In this document: one piece after another, positions 1 through 11,118 of the stretch
Position numbering within the stretch: position 1 is the stretch's first letter
Layout of the letters: the number at the start of each line of letters is the position of its first letter
Assembly (NCBI GenBank): GCA_015499995.1
Contig: JADNRV010000021.1
Span: 62,001 to 126,000, forward strand
DNA length: 64,000 nt
Direction: 5' to 3'
Source: Flammula alnicola
Lineage: Eukaryota; Basidiomycota; Agaricomycetes; Agaricales; Strophariaceae
Program-made: the position numbers and the translations under genes
The notes under the pieces: generated by a model
The model's database searches: none
Told to the model about the DNA's origin: nothing
Seen by the model: the letters and a program-made list of their open reading frames with translations, nothing else

Positions 1-174
1 GCACTAATGATACCAGAGGGCTGATTCTTGACAGTGGGTGCGTGGCAGATTGAAAGATGCAGATTGATAAACCACTAATGAACCTTGACTTGATACCCTA
101 GAATTCGAGCAGCATCGACAGATCTCGGAACACGAGCATACAATGCTTTTGTAGGGTCTGGATCTACAACCCCC

Positions 175-967
175 ATGATCATCTCTTTGCACGCAGGTTT
201 CGCGTATTGCCCCATGTCCCTTGGCCCCGCAGCGGCATGTGCCATAACCGCTCCAAAATTTGCCATTAGATATGCCGCAGCTGTTTATGCTAACGCAAGC
301 ATCCTACAATACGACAACAATTACGCCATAGACCCAGTCCAGAATCCCTGGGTTTTAGACGCTGATACAGAGCAGCCGATTGTCAACCTCCTTCAGACTA
401 TCTATGCTTCCATTCGGGTTGACTTGGGAAATCCAAGTCTCAATAATTTCATCCTCCATCCATTGTTTCTCAACAGCACCATCATACCCGTTTTCCCTGC
501 TACCCGGTGGAATCAAGACAACAGCTCACGAAACGCGACCTTGTATGACGGATTTGCCCATCTCGAACCCGACCTTTCAGTCAATGTCTCGGGACCTGCT
601 CATATCCAAGTGGTTTACCCATGTCGGTTCCAACAGCGCAAATCTCTCGGATCATTGGTTATATCCGTCTTGGTCGCCACTCTGAGCATGTTCTCGAGCG
701 GATGGGCGTTGTTCATATTGATTGCGACAGCTCTCGCTAAACGGGCTGACCCACTTGGTACGTCTGCCCATTGCTATTGGATAGTCGACGCCCTGTTTAT
801 AACCTCGTTCGCACTGCGCAGCCAATCGATGCGATGGCCATTGTAGTCGACATCGAATGAAAGTAGAACCAAGTTGGTTCGACGCTTACTACGACCCATA
901 TAAGCAAGAGGCGACAGAAGATGTGAGTCCTCCGAAAGAACATGTGTACCAACCCGTGGGCTCTTAA
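175..967 (+). CDS. Hypothetical single-pass membrane protein (5' end uncertain)
   Basis: I do not recognise a named family. Two exons (175-757, 822-967) joined by a GT-AG intron give one frame of 242 residues ending at TAA 965-967. The middle carries several N-x-S/T sites, then a strongly hydrophobic stretch starting LVISVLVATL, followed by a basic A-K-R and a short polar tail ending HVYQPVGS. This fits an extracytoplasmic N-terminal part, one membrane helix and a cytoplasmic tail, a layout common in unnamed basidiomycete proteins. The start is doubtful: CAG followed by GTTTCG at about 195-200 looks like an intron acceptor, so an upstream exon may lie near or beyond the window edge. Confidence 0.5.
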
Positions 968-1273
968 ATTATAAACATATAATATAAGTACGGATCGATC
1001 TTTAGGACGCTAAACCTCGCTAAGATTGTGGTGAGAGTCAAGGTTTTCTGCTTATGTAACTAGCCAGGTTGTGAAATTTATATCGCGCAGAGTCAAGTTA
1101 CCCAAAGACTGAAAGTAGTGGTTTGCAATAGTCTTTTTTTGTTCCAGCACCCCCCAATATACCGTATATCGGTTGATGAGGGGAATGAGTTTTTTTATCG
1201 TTAGCGTTGAAAACCGGCAACCCAAAAGTACAGCATATAGCACCTATATAGCCCGCCCTTTTCCTGAATAGGA
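968..1273. other. Intergenic, 3' flank of two converging genes
   Basis: AT-rich sequence between the membrane protein (+) and the pICln gene (-). I see no coding signal; it should hold the 3' untranslated regions of both genes. Confidence 0.5.
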
Positions 1274-2199
1274 TCACGTTTTCTTTTCTTCTGCCTGTTC
1301 CTTTAGTGGGACAGTTTCACCTGGAGCTTCAGCCTCAGCCTCCTCCTCGTCGACTTCTGGCTGCAGTTTATGCGGATCGTAGATGATTGACTCGAGATGA
1401 GCGAGAGCTGCCTATATGATGTGCAATGTAAAAAAGAGAGAGGACAGATGTCTAGTATGGCGCAAATCGATTGTCATTGAGGAAATCGCTGCGCACCCTC
1501 CCGACTTCACTGAGTTCTTCATTTTCGTCTCCATTGAAGGTCTCGAATGGAGACCCGTTGAGATCCACAAATGCTTCGTCTAGATCGTCCTCGTCACCTT
1601 GCGGGTCGGGGTGGAGAGATGCGCATTGCGATAATGCCTCGAAGATGGCTTCCACTACTCATAAAAAATGCTATAAAAAATCTGACAGAATGCATAAGGG
1701 CGCAATGACGTACGCGATTCTGGATTTTGGGGCACGATCGTCAGCTCGCGCATGTCGGTAACTGCATCATCATCAGCGGCGACACCATTTTCTGTTCCGA
1801 TGCTTTCGTCAAGTTGGCAATATATCGATGGACCAGATTCTCCGCGAGAGACTGCATGCAGTGTGATTGCTGGATATTCGATCTGGAAGCCGGCGCCTGT
1901 CGTTGACATGAACGCGAGTACACTATCGCAGTAGAAAACACATTATATTGGTCAGTGGAAATATTTAGCACAGAAGTCTGACGAGCTAACCTGGTCAAAA
2001 CATATAGAGTTCCTTGAACGGCATTTTGGTTCGAGAAATTCTCGAGTGGTGGGTCAAGTGTGACAGATACATTTTCTTCCTTGTGTCTGATAACAGGTGG
2101 GATATCGTTGAAGGAGCTCGGCGTCGAGGCTACGAGCGTTGTGTGCTCCTCCTTAGTCACGAAATTTGGCAGGGCGGTAATCAGATTTACAGCAGGCAT
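1274..2199 (-). CDS. pICln-like methylosome subunit
   Basis: pICln is a PH-fold chaperone that presents Sm proteins to the PRMT5 methylosome during snRNP assembly. The gene reads on the minus strand from ATG at 2199 through four exons. N-terminal sequence includes EHTTLVASTPSSFNDIPPV and GTLYVLTR; exon 2 has FQIEYPAITLHAVSR and a Q-L-D stretch; exon 3 has the acidic EDDLDEAFVDLN. The last intron uses a gtgcgc donor after GLU-VAL-GLY-ARG, joining to AALAHLESIIYDPHKLQPE and an acidic/lysine tail ending EEKKT. Reading through that intron gives a premature stop, so splicing is required. The combination of PH-like strands and an acidic C-terminus is typical of fungal pICln. Confidence 0.82.
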
Positions 2200-2424
2200 G
2201 GTGGAACTTTGAGGTTTTGGAGAAGGTCTACACCAAATTTAGTCGGTCCCGGATTTACAGCCGTTTCGGAAATTCTTGTCCGCGGCGATTTCCGACGTTT
2301 TTTAAATAAAATAAATAAAACAAATCGAGAAAATGAGAAAAATTCAGAAAATTCAAAATCGTAGCTTCCACCGTCTCTACTGCTTGTAAACGAGCATCTA
2401 CACTCTGTTAAATATCCGTACATC

Positions 2425-2544
2425 ATGTCTAATGACTTCGTCAATCATCCCTCAGACTTTTCCGTTTCTGACAGCGAAGAGAACATCGGAGACAGCAATT
2501 CTGGCCCCGAGCCAGAGATCAAGACACATGGCAAATATTCCTGA
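2425..2544 (+). CDS. Possible small acidic protein or first exon
   Basis: A 39-codon frame starting 225 bp upstream of and divergent from pICln. It reads MSNDFVNHPSDFSVSDSEEN and continues acidic. Another acidic stretch (FEGEEDDNE) lies at about 2595-2625 and could be a second exon, but the joining splice sites are weak. A transposase scrap lies close downstream, so this may be the 5' remnant of an interrupted gene. I do not recognise it. Confidence 0.2.
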   Translation: MSNDFVNHPSDFSVSDSEENIGDSNSGPEPEIKTHGKYS

Positions 2545-2768
2545 TATTTTGAGTGTATCTAGATTATGAAAAGCCTTGGGAAAGGCCCTGAAGACTTTGA
2601 GGGTGAGGAGGACGACAATGAAGGTGAGCTTTCTGACGTACTCACATTGCACTGCCAGCATGTCTGACCACTAAGCTTTGGACAGAACACGAGGCTCCAG
2701 AAGCCTTGAAAATTCATCTTTCTACATCGAAAATAATATGATTCAGGTCCTGCGGGCGTCGGCCAGCC

Positions 2769-3174
2769 TCAGCCTGCAGTAGTCTGACATGGAGCGCTGT
2801 TGTGGAGATTTAAGCCTACCTCATCAAGGTAGAGCTCAGGGCTCTCCTGCATGAGCTCGCGCAGCTCCGCTATGACTTTGCTGTGAAGAATACGAGGTCT
2901 ACCGTGCAGGGAGGATGGAGGGTCAACTCGACCGTGAGTCTCATAGTTACTGTGCCAGCGTGGAGTGCTTTTGGGTGACACTCCGAGGGCGTCTGCATTT
3001 TCGGACAATTCCCGGCCATTGTCGAGCAGCCCTTGAGACACTTTCACGCAGAGATATCACTACCAAGATTACGTAGAAGGGTATTATTTTGCAAAAGACT
3101 CGGATATCGAGAAAATGCAACAGTTGACGATGTGTTCCTGCTTCAGGAATCAGCCTACTGAGATGTTCCGCCAT
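2769..3174 (-). pseudogene. Tc1/mariner-type transposase N-terminal fragment
   Basis: The frame at 2769-3047 reads GVSPKSTPRWHSNYETHGRV, then a GRPRIL linker, then ELRELMQESPELYLDEVG. This is the paired helix-turn-helix N-terminus of Tc1/mariner-like (DDE_3) transposases, including the G-R-P-R linker and the P-x-L-Y-L-D-E segment just before the catalytic domain. A second frame (2947-3174) may hold the extreme N-terminus (MAEHLSRLIPE), separated by a frameshift. Homology stops directly after LYLDEVG and no DDE domain is seen nearby. I see no terminal repeats, so this is a decayed scrap. Confidence 0.6.
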
Positions 3175-3830
3175 GGCAACATTCTACCAATGTCATTAAG
3201 CCTGGAATTGGATTTATTGCGGTAGGGGCATTGGCAATGGACCTCAGGAATGTAGGAATGTTTTTCTGAGGGTTTTGACGACCCGGGTTCACGATAGCCT
3301 CTGGAAGACTTGCCATGATGACGTGGCGCTGCGCAGTGGGCAGCCTTGCCTCTGCGACATGCTCTGGGGCACTTGAAGCAAAAAATAAATATCTAGCTGC
3401 TATTTATGAGGTCTTCCTTCATTTTGAGCCATTCTGGCTTCTGTTTGTGAGGTCCTTAGGCCCCGAATCAAAGTTGAAGACTTTGAGGCCTGGATAGCTC
3501 TATAACAATGTAACCTCCTCAGAAACAACCAGGCTTTGAGCCCTATGCATGGTATTTAATATAGTTGCACATAAAGAACATTAGAGGCTCGAAAGAACCG
3601 CAGAATCGCTCGATAAAAGCTCATTCTTGCATTTCTTGCATTTCTTGCATTTTCTGGATTTTTTGGATTTATTTTATTTTAAAATGCCGGAATTCACCGC
3701 CGGACAAGAATTTCCGAAACGGCTGTATCAGGTAAGTAGTAAAGTGCACAGCCACGGACAGCATCTCTTCAGCTGTGCTTGTGCCGTCGCCACGACTCGT
3801 CTCTTTGTTCTTATCCTGCACATAGAAATC
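3175..3830. other. Intergenic and 5' leader of the SH3 gene
   Basis: No gene is evident in 3175-3620. From about 3620 the sequence is a T-rich leader with a short repeat, an upstream ATG at 3684 and a likely 5'-UTR intron at 3732-3825 (donor gtaagt, acceptor catag), just 5 nt before the main start. Confidence 0.45.
3623..3653 (+). repeat. 9-bp microsatellite in a 5' leader
   Basis: The 9-mer TTCTTGCAT occurs three times in a row, followed by a diverged T-rich copy. It lies in the likely 5' untranslated region of the SH3 gene. Confidence 0.7.
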
Positions 3831-4659
3831 ATGTCGCCTCAGGATCCACAGGCTGCTGCTCTCCTTGCTCATGTCATCTCCCAGATTGAGCAGAACGTCA
3901 GCTTTCTTGCTTCGCAAAACTACATCTCTCAAGGAGATGCATCAGCCATCTTGACGAAGCTTCCTAATGTCGACGGCAATCGAAGTGCGAGCGGTATCTC
4001 TGGTTTGGCGGCACGTCTTTCCAACATGACCACCCGAAGTCCTGCCCCGGCTGCTCCTTCTGCTCTCCCGCAAGCGAAAGCTCTCTGGGCATATACTGGG
4101 GATGTAGGTCGTGCCTATTCCTTTGTCGTTCAGGGCTAATTCGGTTAAATTAGGACGCTGACGATCTCTCCTTCTCGCCGGGCGATATCATAGAGATCGT
4201 TGAAGAGACCAATGCTGACTGGTGGACTGGAAGAGTCCATGGAAAGCAAGGCCTCTTCCCATCTACATATGTGGAGAGATTAGCCGAACCTGGTCCCATT
4301 CAATCCGGTGCTGCTACTCCAACGGCGAAGGCTTACAAACCTTTCGGAGCAGCGTATCATGGCGTCGGCGCCCCACCGCCTCCTGGACAAGGGGTCAACA
4401 ATGTTGGTCTCCAAGAGGCCCCTGGGACTGAAGCAAAAAAGGACAAGTTTGGGAAGTACAAGAGCACTGTAAATAATTTTTATCTTATCACATCCAACTG
4501 CCAATTGACCTCATTTCAGCTCGCTCACTCTGCTGTTGGAGGTGTTGGTTTCGGCGCTGGTAAGAAAAACATATTTCAAGACCGCCGTCTGTTTCCTAAC
4601 ATGATGATTGCTCCGTAGGTTCGGCCATCGGTGGTGGCCTCGTTCGTGCCATCTTCTAG
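3831..4659 (+). CDS. SH3 domain protein, Lsb1/Pin3- or Csh3-like
   Basis: Probable actin-cytoskeleton adaptor. Four exons (3831-4103, 4154-4468, 4520-4559, about 4619-4659) are in frame. The N-terminus has a helical segment (LLAHVISQIEQNVSFLASQ) as in Lsb1/Pin3 and fission-yeast Csh3. A single SH3 domain follows, starting ALWAYTGDDADDLSFSPGD and continuing through the W-W-T-G and G-L-F-P-S-T-Y-V-E signatures. The rest is Pro/Gly-rich (PPPPGQG) and ends in a Gly-rich tail, AHSAVGGVGFGAG joined to SAIGGGLVRAIF. The start ATG 3831 is chosen because it follows a clear 5'-UTR intron and opens the conserved helical part. An in-frame upstream ATG (3684) exists only if that intron is retained. Confidence 0.85.
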
Positions 4660-7082
4660 ATATTTTATTCTGCTTCGACTTTGGAAGGAACGGAAATTCA
4701 GCTATGCAACTACTTACCTTATTTATTATACCCCTCGCGGACTTCTGCATATTTTTGGACCCAGAATTTGAATCTAATGATGAATTCAGTTTTCAGCAGT
4801 ACCAATCGAGAAAGTTGGCGGCGTTCAAGTCTAAATCAATGCTAGTTACAGAGTCATGTCCTTCCTTATCTGGTCGAGTTTGAGAATTGAGTCACCTCAT
4901 AGTCGGTCTACTGTTACTGTTTCCAGAAGCCCCGTAGCCAAAGAAACTTCAAAGAACCAGCACTGAGAAGTCAGGTTACTATTAGCCTCCCACAAAATGA
5001 ATGATTGCGGAAAAGATAAACCGGTATCAAAACCTGACGAGAATCTTGGTGAATAGTCTTAAGTTGCAGACTAGCTAATAGGAGAAAAGCTGGAAGATCC
5101 CCTTGCTAATCCCCAGTAAATCAATGTTAGCTACCCACCGCAGTAAGAAAGATGCAGATGGTTGCGTATGATTTGCTGCGAGTAAATCCGGGGAGAGATT
5201 CCGTTGAGAGTGAGTTGCACGTACAACGATCCCAGAGATGCGAGCGCATTCACGCTAATGCCGCACATATGCGTATAACGCATAGTTCCAAAACGCCGTT
5301 TAGAGGCCGGGAACAGGACTCCGATTGGAGGAAGTGACTTCAAGTGAGGCAAGTTCACGAGATGTGGACCCACAGCGGCGTGACTGCGCTATAAGGCAAT
5401 ATTGCGACAACTGAGTTAGGAACAGCGGTGCAATTGATCATCCAAGTACTGCTTCCGTGGGAGACCTGGGGACAAGTCTGATAATGAACTTGGGGAAGAT
5501 TGCTGGATTGATAAACGACGTTCGCGCCAGACCGGAAGGAAGGAATCCGAGATCAAGTGTTTGATGATTATCGTCTGTCGGGGATCCGTGGGCATGATAC
5601 GAGTAGCGAGGAAGAGCCAGGTGCTTGTTTTATGGTACGGATGTATGTGCTTGTAACATGGATGCAAACTTCGTCACCGGTGATATCCAGCAAGTGAAAG
5701 AGTCACATATTGGTGCCCCGAAGCGTCTCAGCCTCAGCTCGGATCATATGGGGGTTGGTGGGGTTCAAACCATCTGATATTGGGGATGAATCCAGTCCGT
5801 GAGCAGAGAGAATGCGGCGTAATTGTCATACATGTATGCGGTTTTGAGATATTTCAATCAAACTTGCGAGCTCGGACCCCGTAAGAGCAAGAAAATCCAG
5901 TTTCTGCACGGCGGAGGGTCGGCCTCACTGACTTTCACCCCCTTGTGGTCCTAGCTATAGGATGGCTGGTTGAACATGAAGCAGCTGCAAGCGGCGACAG
6001 GAATCTGTGTTTGGCGTTACAAAATAATCCAAACACTTACATAAGCTTGATCAATTGTACACGTGTTGCGTGCGCGCCTAACAAATCAAGTTCAAGTAAG
6101 TAAACTTGAAGGTTTGACAGAAATCAAACAGATCGAGCGCTCAACGTTAACGTTAAGGTTCAACGGTCAACTGGCGATCGCCGTGGTTCTTCTGGTCATT
6201 GACTCAACTTGGCAGTGCTTTCAGTCCTGCCTGACACCGCAGTGGCCACTGGCAAATCTTGGTCATTAGCAATCGGCATTCATTTTTTTTCGTGGCTAGG
6301 AAAGTGTCTGAAAGGCGATATACTCCTCAGGTGTCCTCTTGGTCTACCACCAGTTGTTTCAACTTTCTCTTATCTTTATTAAAACTTGAGGTAAGAGAAC
6401 GGCAAGAGTTCGCGCGTCACGGTTCGCACTCAACCGTCGTGAAACGAACACCCCAGGTTGACTCCACGAAGGCTCTGTGAGTCCTCATTCTTACTAAACA
6501 TGACCTATGTGCAGATCAATCCCGGAAAGTTTAGCGTCACAGCCACGATACTTAAATGGCCTTGCAACACTTCATTAGGTGTTTTGGCTGCGTAAACCCT
6601 TGGTTCAAACTGAAGATGAAGCCCCCATGATGGGACATCCTTGGGCTTTAATTGAATGCCGATGCAGGATAATGAATAATCGTTGGACTATAGCATAAAC
6701 CCCAGATGCCCCGATCTATCTTTCTCCCTACTCTTTCTACAGCCTATGTCGCCCGTGACGATTTTGGAGACGAGCCCCCTTCTCTGTGTCTATGGTTGCA
6801 CGGCCTCCCACTCTTTTCTAGCACCCTTCTTGGCTACCCCGCTCGGATCAACTCAACGGATCAATGTGGATTTCTGACATTGGACAACGGTCAACTCGCG
6901 GATGGCAATTGCGGTCATGTTTCATTCTTGCGATAATACACGAGTATCGCATTGGATGGGTGGTATATCCTCTCCTGTATTTAAGCGTGGCATGTTATTG
7001 TCAACTAATCACTACCTTTCAACTTCCAAGCCCTTTGAACCTTCAGCAACTGACCTATTTCGAGTGTCGGATATCTTCAGTA
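4660..7082. other. 2.4-kb region without a supported gene
   Basis: Several short frames occur on both strands (for example 5131-5373 and 5416-5667 on minus, 6063-6480 on plus), but none shows a recognisable domain or consistent splicing. The segment just before 7083 (CTGTATTTAAGC at about 6974) may be a TATA-type promoter for the DUF6593 gene. The minus-strand frames could be a decayed gene; I cannot support one. Confidence 0.4.
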
Positions 7083-7822
7083 ATGCATACAAACAACCCT
7101 TTCGCTCAAGGTGGCTGGTACAACCCTGAAAACCCGAACTCGATAAACACCCCTTCCTGGAGCACCCCGCCTATCCGACAACCATCCGTCTTCGGAGCTC
7201 TTCCATCTCTGGACGCGCCTTCTCCAGAATTGGGACCTGTGACATTTCGTCTTGCACCCGCCTATCCCGACATCCTCAATTGTTTTCTTTTCACGCCACG
7301 AGGAGTACCCTATCTCGAAATTGTTACCGACCATCGTTCTGCTAGAGTCTGCACTTACTTCCGCAAAGGCGACGGTACTCTGTTAGCGTTCATTGAATGG
7401 GAACAGCAGGCGACAGTCACTATTTCTGGTATCATCAGTAAAGAACCTGTCAATCAGTGGCTTGCCCATTCGCCGGACAAAATGTACGGTGCACATTCTC
7501 GTTCTCAAATCCCGTCGATGTCCTGATTCGTTGTTTCTCACTAGGAGGAGGATGATGTTTGTGAAGAACCGTCCATTTACTTGGGTGGAGCAAGCCAATC
7601 AAATATCCGTACGAGCAATAATATTTTCCTCCCTCATAAATGCGACTTACTCATAAACCACAGCTCTTTGCAGTTGGATCCGTGATTCAACATCCTATTG
7701 GGACAATCTCTCGGCGAACGAACTACGTTATTTTAGAGCTAACGTCTGAGGCAATGCAAGCCGGTTTACTGGAGTCATCTATCGTCGCCACCGTGCTCTT
7801 GCAATCAGGGAGGCTCGGTTAG
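7083..7822 (+). CDS. DUF6593 domain-containing protein
   Basis: Function unknown; the family is abundant in Agaricomycetes. Three exons (7083-7483, 7545-7608, 7664-7822) join in frame. The N-terminal about 40 residues are low-complexity (NPFAQGGWYNP, TPSWSTPP). The domain follows with FRLAPAYPDILNC, GVPYLEIVTD, the L-A-F-I-E-W motif and a WLAHSPDKM segment, then across the introns MMFVKNRPFTWVEQ and LELTSEAMQAGLLESSIVA, the usual C-terminal half of the domain. ATG 7083 is the first in-frame ATG close to the domain; the open frame extends upstream to 6864 but that part looks like leader. No signal peptide is seen. Confidence 0.75.
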
Positions 7823-8453
7823 TCTCAGTGTCATCAAAGTGACATCCTAAATTATTTTATTTATTACATGCCTTTGCAATATATATTAATCCATACCTAC
7901 ATCTACAAGTCATCCAATATATCTTATATGTGTATTAAATGCTATAAGTAACACCCCGCTGGTTCTAGCGAAGGCTGATTTTCACTGAATAACAGTCATG
8001 ATTAGCAAGACAAGTTTCCGCACCTTCAGTATTTTTGGTAAAGTAAGCGTCTGTTAGGCGCCAAAATTAGCGTAGATCTCGTGGGCTCAGTGACCATGTG
8101 GGCGGATGTTGAGTCGACGAGATGACAATATGTGCTTGGGTAACCAGGACGCTCTATATGAAAGAGAAAGACAAACACAGCTGGTAAGATGTGGCGAGGT
8201 TGGTGACTCTGCCACTGACTGACAGTGTTACAGTAATGGTCACGTTAGAGGGAGCGTTGGGGCACGTCGGAGTTAACGCGTTTGACGGGTCGCGTCGGAC
8301 TCGGTTACTAAATCCGTTCTATAGCCGAAGGCGTTTCCCCATCGTTTTCCCAACCCAGAGGTTCAGTAGTTTCGGGATCCTTCATAGTCATTCAGAGGAG
8401 GCGCAGAACACACACAACAACCCGCGCACATGTAATTGACAAGAAGCTATACA
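7823..8453. other. Intergenic between DUF6593 gene and biotin gene
   Basis: AT-rich 3' flank up to about 8000, then the promoter of the biotin gene. No coding signal seen. Confidence 0.5.
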
Positions 8454-11098
8454 ATGTCAAGCCTCTTTCAGCATCTTCGCATACACCAAGTGTTTGGCGC
8501 AAACACGAACGTCGGAAAAACGATCCTCACGACTGCACTGGTTCGTGCTTCCGCCCAGCGAGGAAAGAAAGTCTTCTATCTCAAGCCAGTCAGTACAGGG
8601 CCATTGGAGGATGCTGATGACTAGTGAGTACATTAATTAATCTTTCACGTACCTGGGACGTAACCCACGGGCCACATATAGTCATGTAAACCAATACACC
8701 GCAAGATATGCGCGTTCAATACATGCAGAGTGTCTTTTTCGATACGATGAACCAGTCAGCCCGCATCTGGCCGTTAAAATGAAGGATATAGAGAGCACTG
8801 TAAGTATCCAAACTTTCAAGTGGACTTCCATGAACTAAAATCATATCAGCCCCCTCCGACGAGACTTTTATTAATTCCGTCGCGAATCGCATTAGAACAC
8901 ATGCAAGAAGCACCATGGGGCCTGCTCACATGTATGTGGAAACTGCAGGAGGTAAGGACGGCTTTTCATATGAACCCGTCATAACTCGACGTTATTCATA
9001 TTTTGTAACAACAGTATTCATCGAGCTGATCAAAGAACTCCCCCAGGTGTCCACAGTCCTGCTTTGTCTGGGACGAGCCAGGCAGACTGTTATCGACCTT
9101 TGTTCCTTCCGACCGTCCTGATTGGAGATTCTAACCTTGGAGGCATCTCGTCAACCATCTCGTCGTATGAATGCCTCCTTCTTCGTGGGTATATCATCGA
9201 TGCCGTTGTGCTCTTCCGTGACGAATATTATCGAAATTGGGAATACCTGAAGCCCTATTTTGCGGAGCGTGGAATTTTTCTGACCATGGTAGACCACCCT
9301 CCATCCCAATTGTCGGACGCATCGGAAGATTTCGCTTCCACGGAAAAATATTACGAATCAATTGTATCCCAGCCAACAGACAGTGTAGGCAGCGTCGTCG
9401 ACCATCTTGACGTTTGCCATACCCAGCGCCTACAAGAATTGGAATCTATACCACGTCGAACCCTTCAAAATATTTGGTGGCCATTCGTCCAACACGATTT
9501 CGTTAAGGAAGAGAAGGATGTCACTGTTATCGACAGCGCATATTCCGACTTTTTCAGCACCACCAATAAAACTGCTTTCGGCGATGCGTCTTCTCAAGAA
9601 AGCATTCTTTCTCCACAGTACGATGGTTCTGCCTCCTGGTGGACACAAACCGTGGGACATGCACATCCGTCGCTCACCCTTGCAGCTGCCAAAGCTAGTG
9701 GACGCTATGGACACGTAATGTTTCCTCAAGCAGTACATCTACCAGCCTTGAAGCTCGCCGAACGTTTGATTCACGACGGCCCAGGGAAAGGATGGGCCAG
9801 CCGTGCTTTCTTCTCCGATAATGGGTCGACTGGTATGGAGGTCGCTATTAAAATGGCTCTCAGGGCTTTCACAGTCCGCCAGCACGGACTAGAAAACGAC
9901 GAAAAGAAGGAGCTCGGCATTTTAGGTCTGAAAGGAAGCTATCACGGAGACACAATTGGTGCCATGGACGCCTGTGAAGAAGGGGTCTACACTTGCGAAT
10001 GGCACGATGCTAAAGGATATTGGTTTGATCCTCCCACTGTCGGCATCACGGACGGAGAGGTGATCATTAACGTTCCGGCTACCTTAGCCTCGTTTTCGCA
10101 GTCCAGTGCCATCAAAGCAGAGTCACTTGCATGGGTCTACGACGTCGAAAATCGCTTGCACACACCGCTTGCTCGAGCATATGCGATGTACATAACCCGT
10201 GCCCTGGATGCCCTGAAGCAACGTGGCGGCCCCAGGCTCGCCGCATTGGTCATCGAACCTCTCATCATGGGCGCAGGAGGCATGCTGTTTGTCGACCCAC
10301 TTTTCCAGCGAGTCCTAGTCGATACCGCTCGTGGCCGACGTTCTGGTTCCTCTTCGCGGTGGTCTGGCATTCCCGTCATCTTCGACGAGGTATTCGTAGG
10401 CCTCAATCGCATCGGCATGGAGAGCACGGGCCCCCTCCTCGGGGTCTACCCCGACATTTCAGTCAACGCCAAGGTCCTTACGGGCGGCCTTCTGCCCCTC
10501 GCGGTAACCCTTGCCTCGAAGTCCATTTTCGAAGCATTTCTCAGCGATAACAAAGCTGATGCGCTGCTGCATGGACACTCGTATACAGCCCATCCTATTG
10601 GATGCGAGGTTGCAAACGAAACCCTTGCGTTGATAGACAAATTGGCGTTGAGCGACGACTGGATATCAGCACAAGCAAATTGGGCCAAACCGGATGGTTC
10701 GAAGAGTCCGGTTTGGAGCTTGTGGGATCCAAATTTCATCACGGCAATCTCGAAGCTTCCACAAGTCAAGGAAACCATGACACTGGGTTCGGTATTGTCG
10801 ATAAAATTTGAAGACAAGGCTGCTGGTATGTTTCTTCACCTATCAAACTTATTTTTATACTCATTGACTGTTTGTATGCGCAGGATACACCTCGCAATCC
10901 GCACAAGCCCTCCTACAATCCTTGAATATATCTTCGCAAGAGGATGGAACCCTGTCTTCAGCACCAGGAGGCGCGCCGTTCGGAGTGCATTTCAGGACTC
11001 TAGGCGACGTCGCGTATTTTATCACAAGTCTAAATACAAGCTCGTCGGTCATTAGATCTATAGAAGACAAAATCTGGAAAACCCTAACAAGTACATAA
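8454..11098 (+). CDS. bioDA: Bifunctional dethiobiotin synthetase / DAPA aminotransferase
   Basis: Fused enzyme for the two middle steps of biotin synthesis: KAPA to DAPA (aminotransferase half) and DAPA to dethiobiotin (synthetase half). Exons are 8454-8623, 8682-8799, about 8864-8951, 9047-10825 and 10884-11098, about 789 residues. The N-terminal synthetase has the P-loop GANTNVGKT, then YVETAGGVHSPALSG and LIGDSNLGGISST. The PLP aminotransferase half has DNGSTGMEVAIKMALR, GSYHGDTIGAMD, IFDEVFVGLNRIG and the PLP lysine in NAKVLTGG. The last intron splits A-G from YTSQSAQALLQ. Exon 3 is uncertain: the phase-correct acceptor is at 8863, yet the bases just before it would encode PSDE, as expected in this family, in the frame one base off. 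Substrate order is from the known plant and fungal fusions. Confidence 0.92.
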
Positions 11099-11118
11099 AA
11101 TATTACAGAAATAGATGA

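Noticed and set aside
4..266. Minus-strand frames at the left edge.
   Set aside because: Short, no domain, and overlap the better-supported plus-strand membrane protein.
5131..5667. Two minus-strand frames as exons of one gene.
   Set aside because: No splice pair joins them cleanly and no protein family is recognisable.
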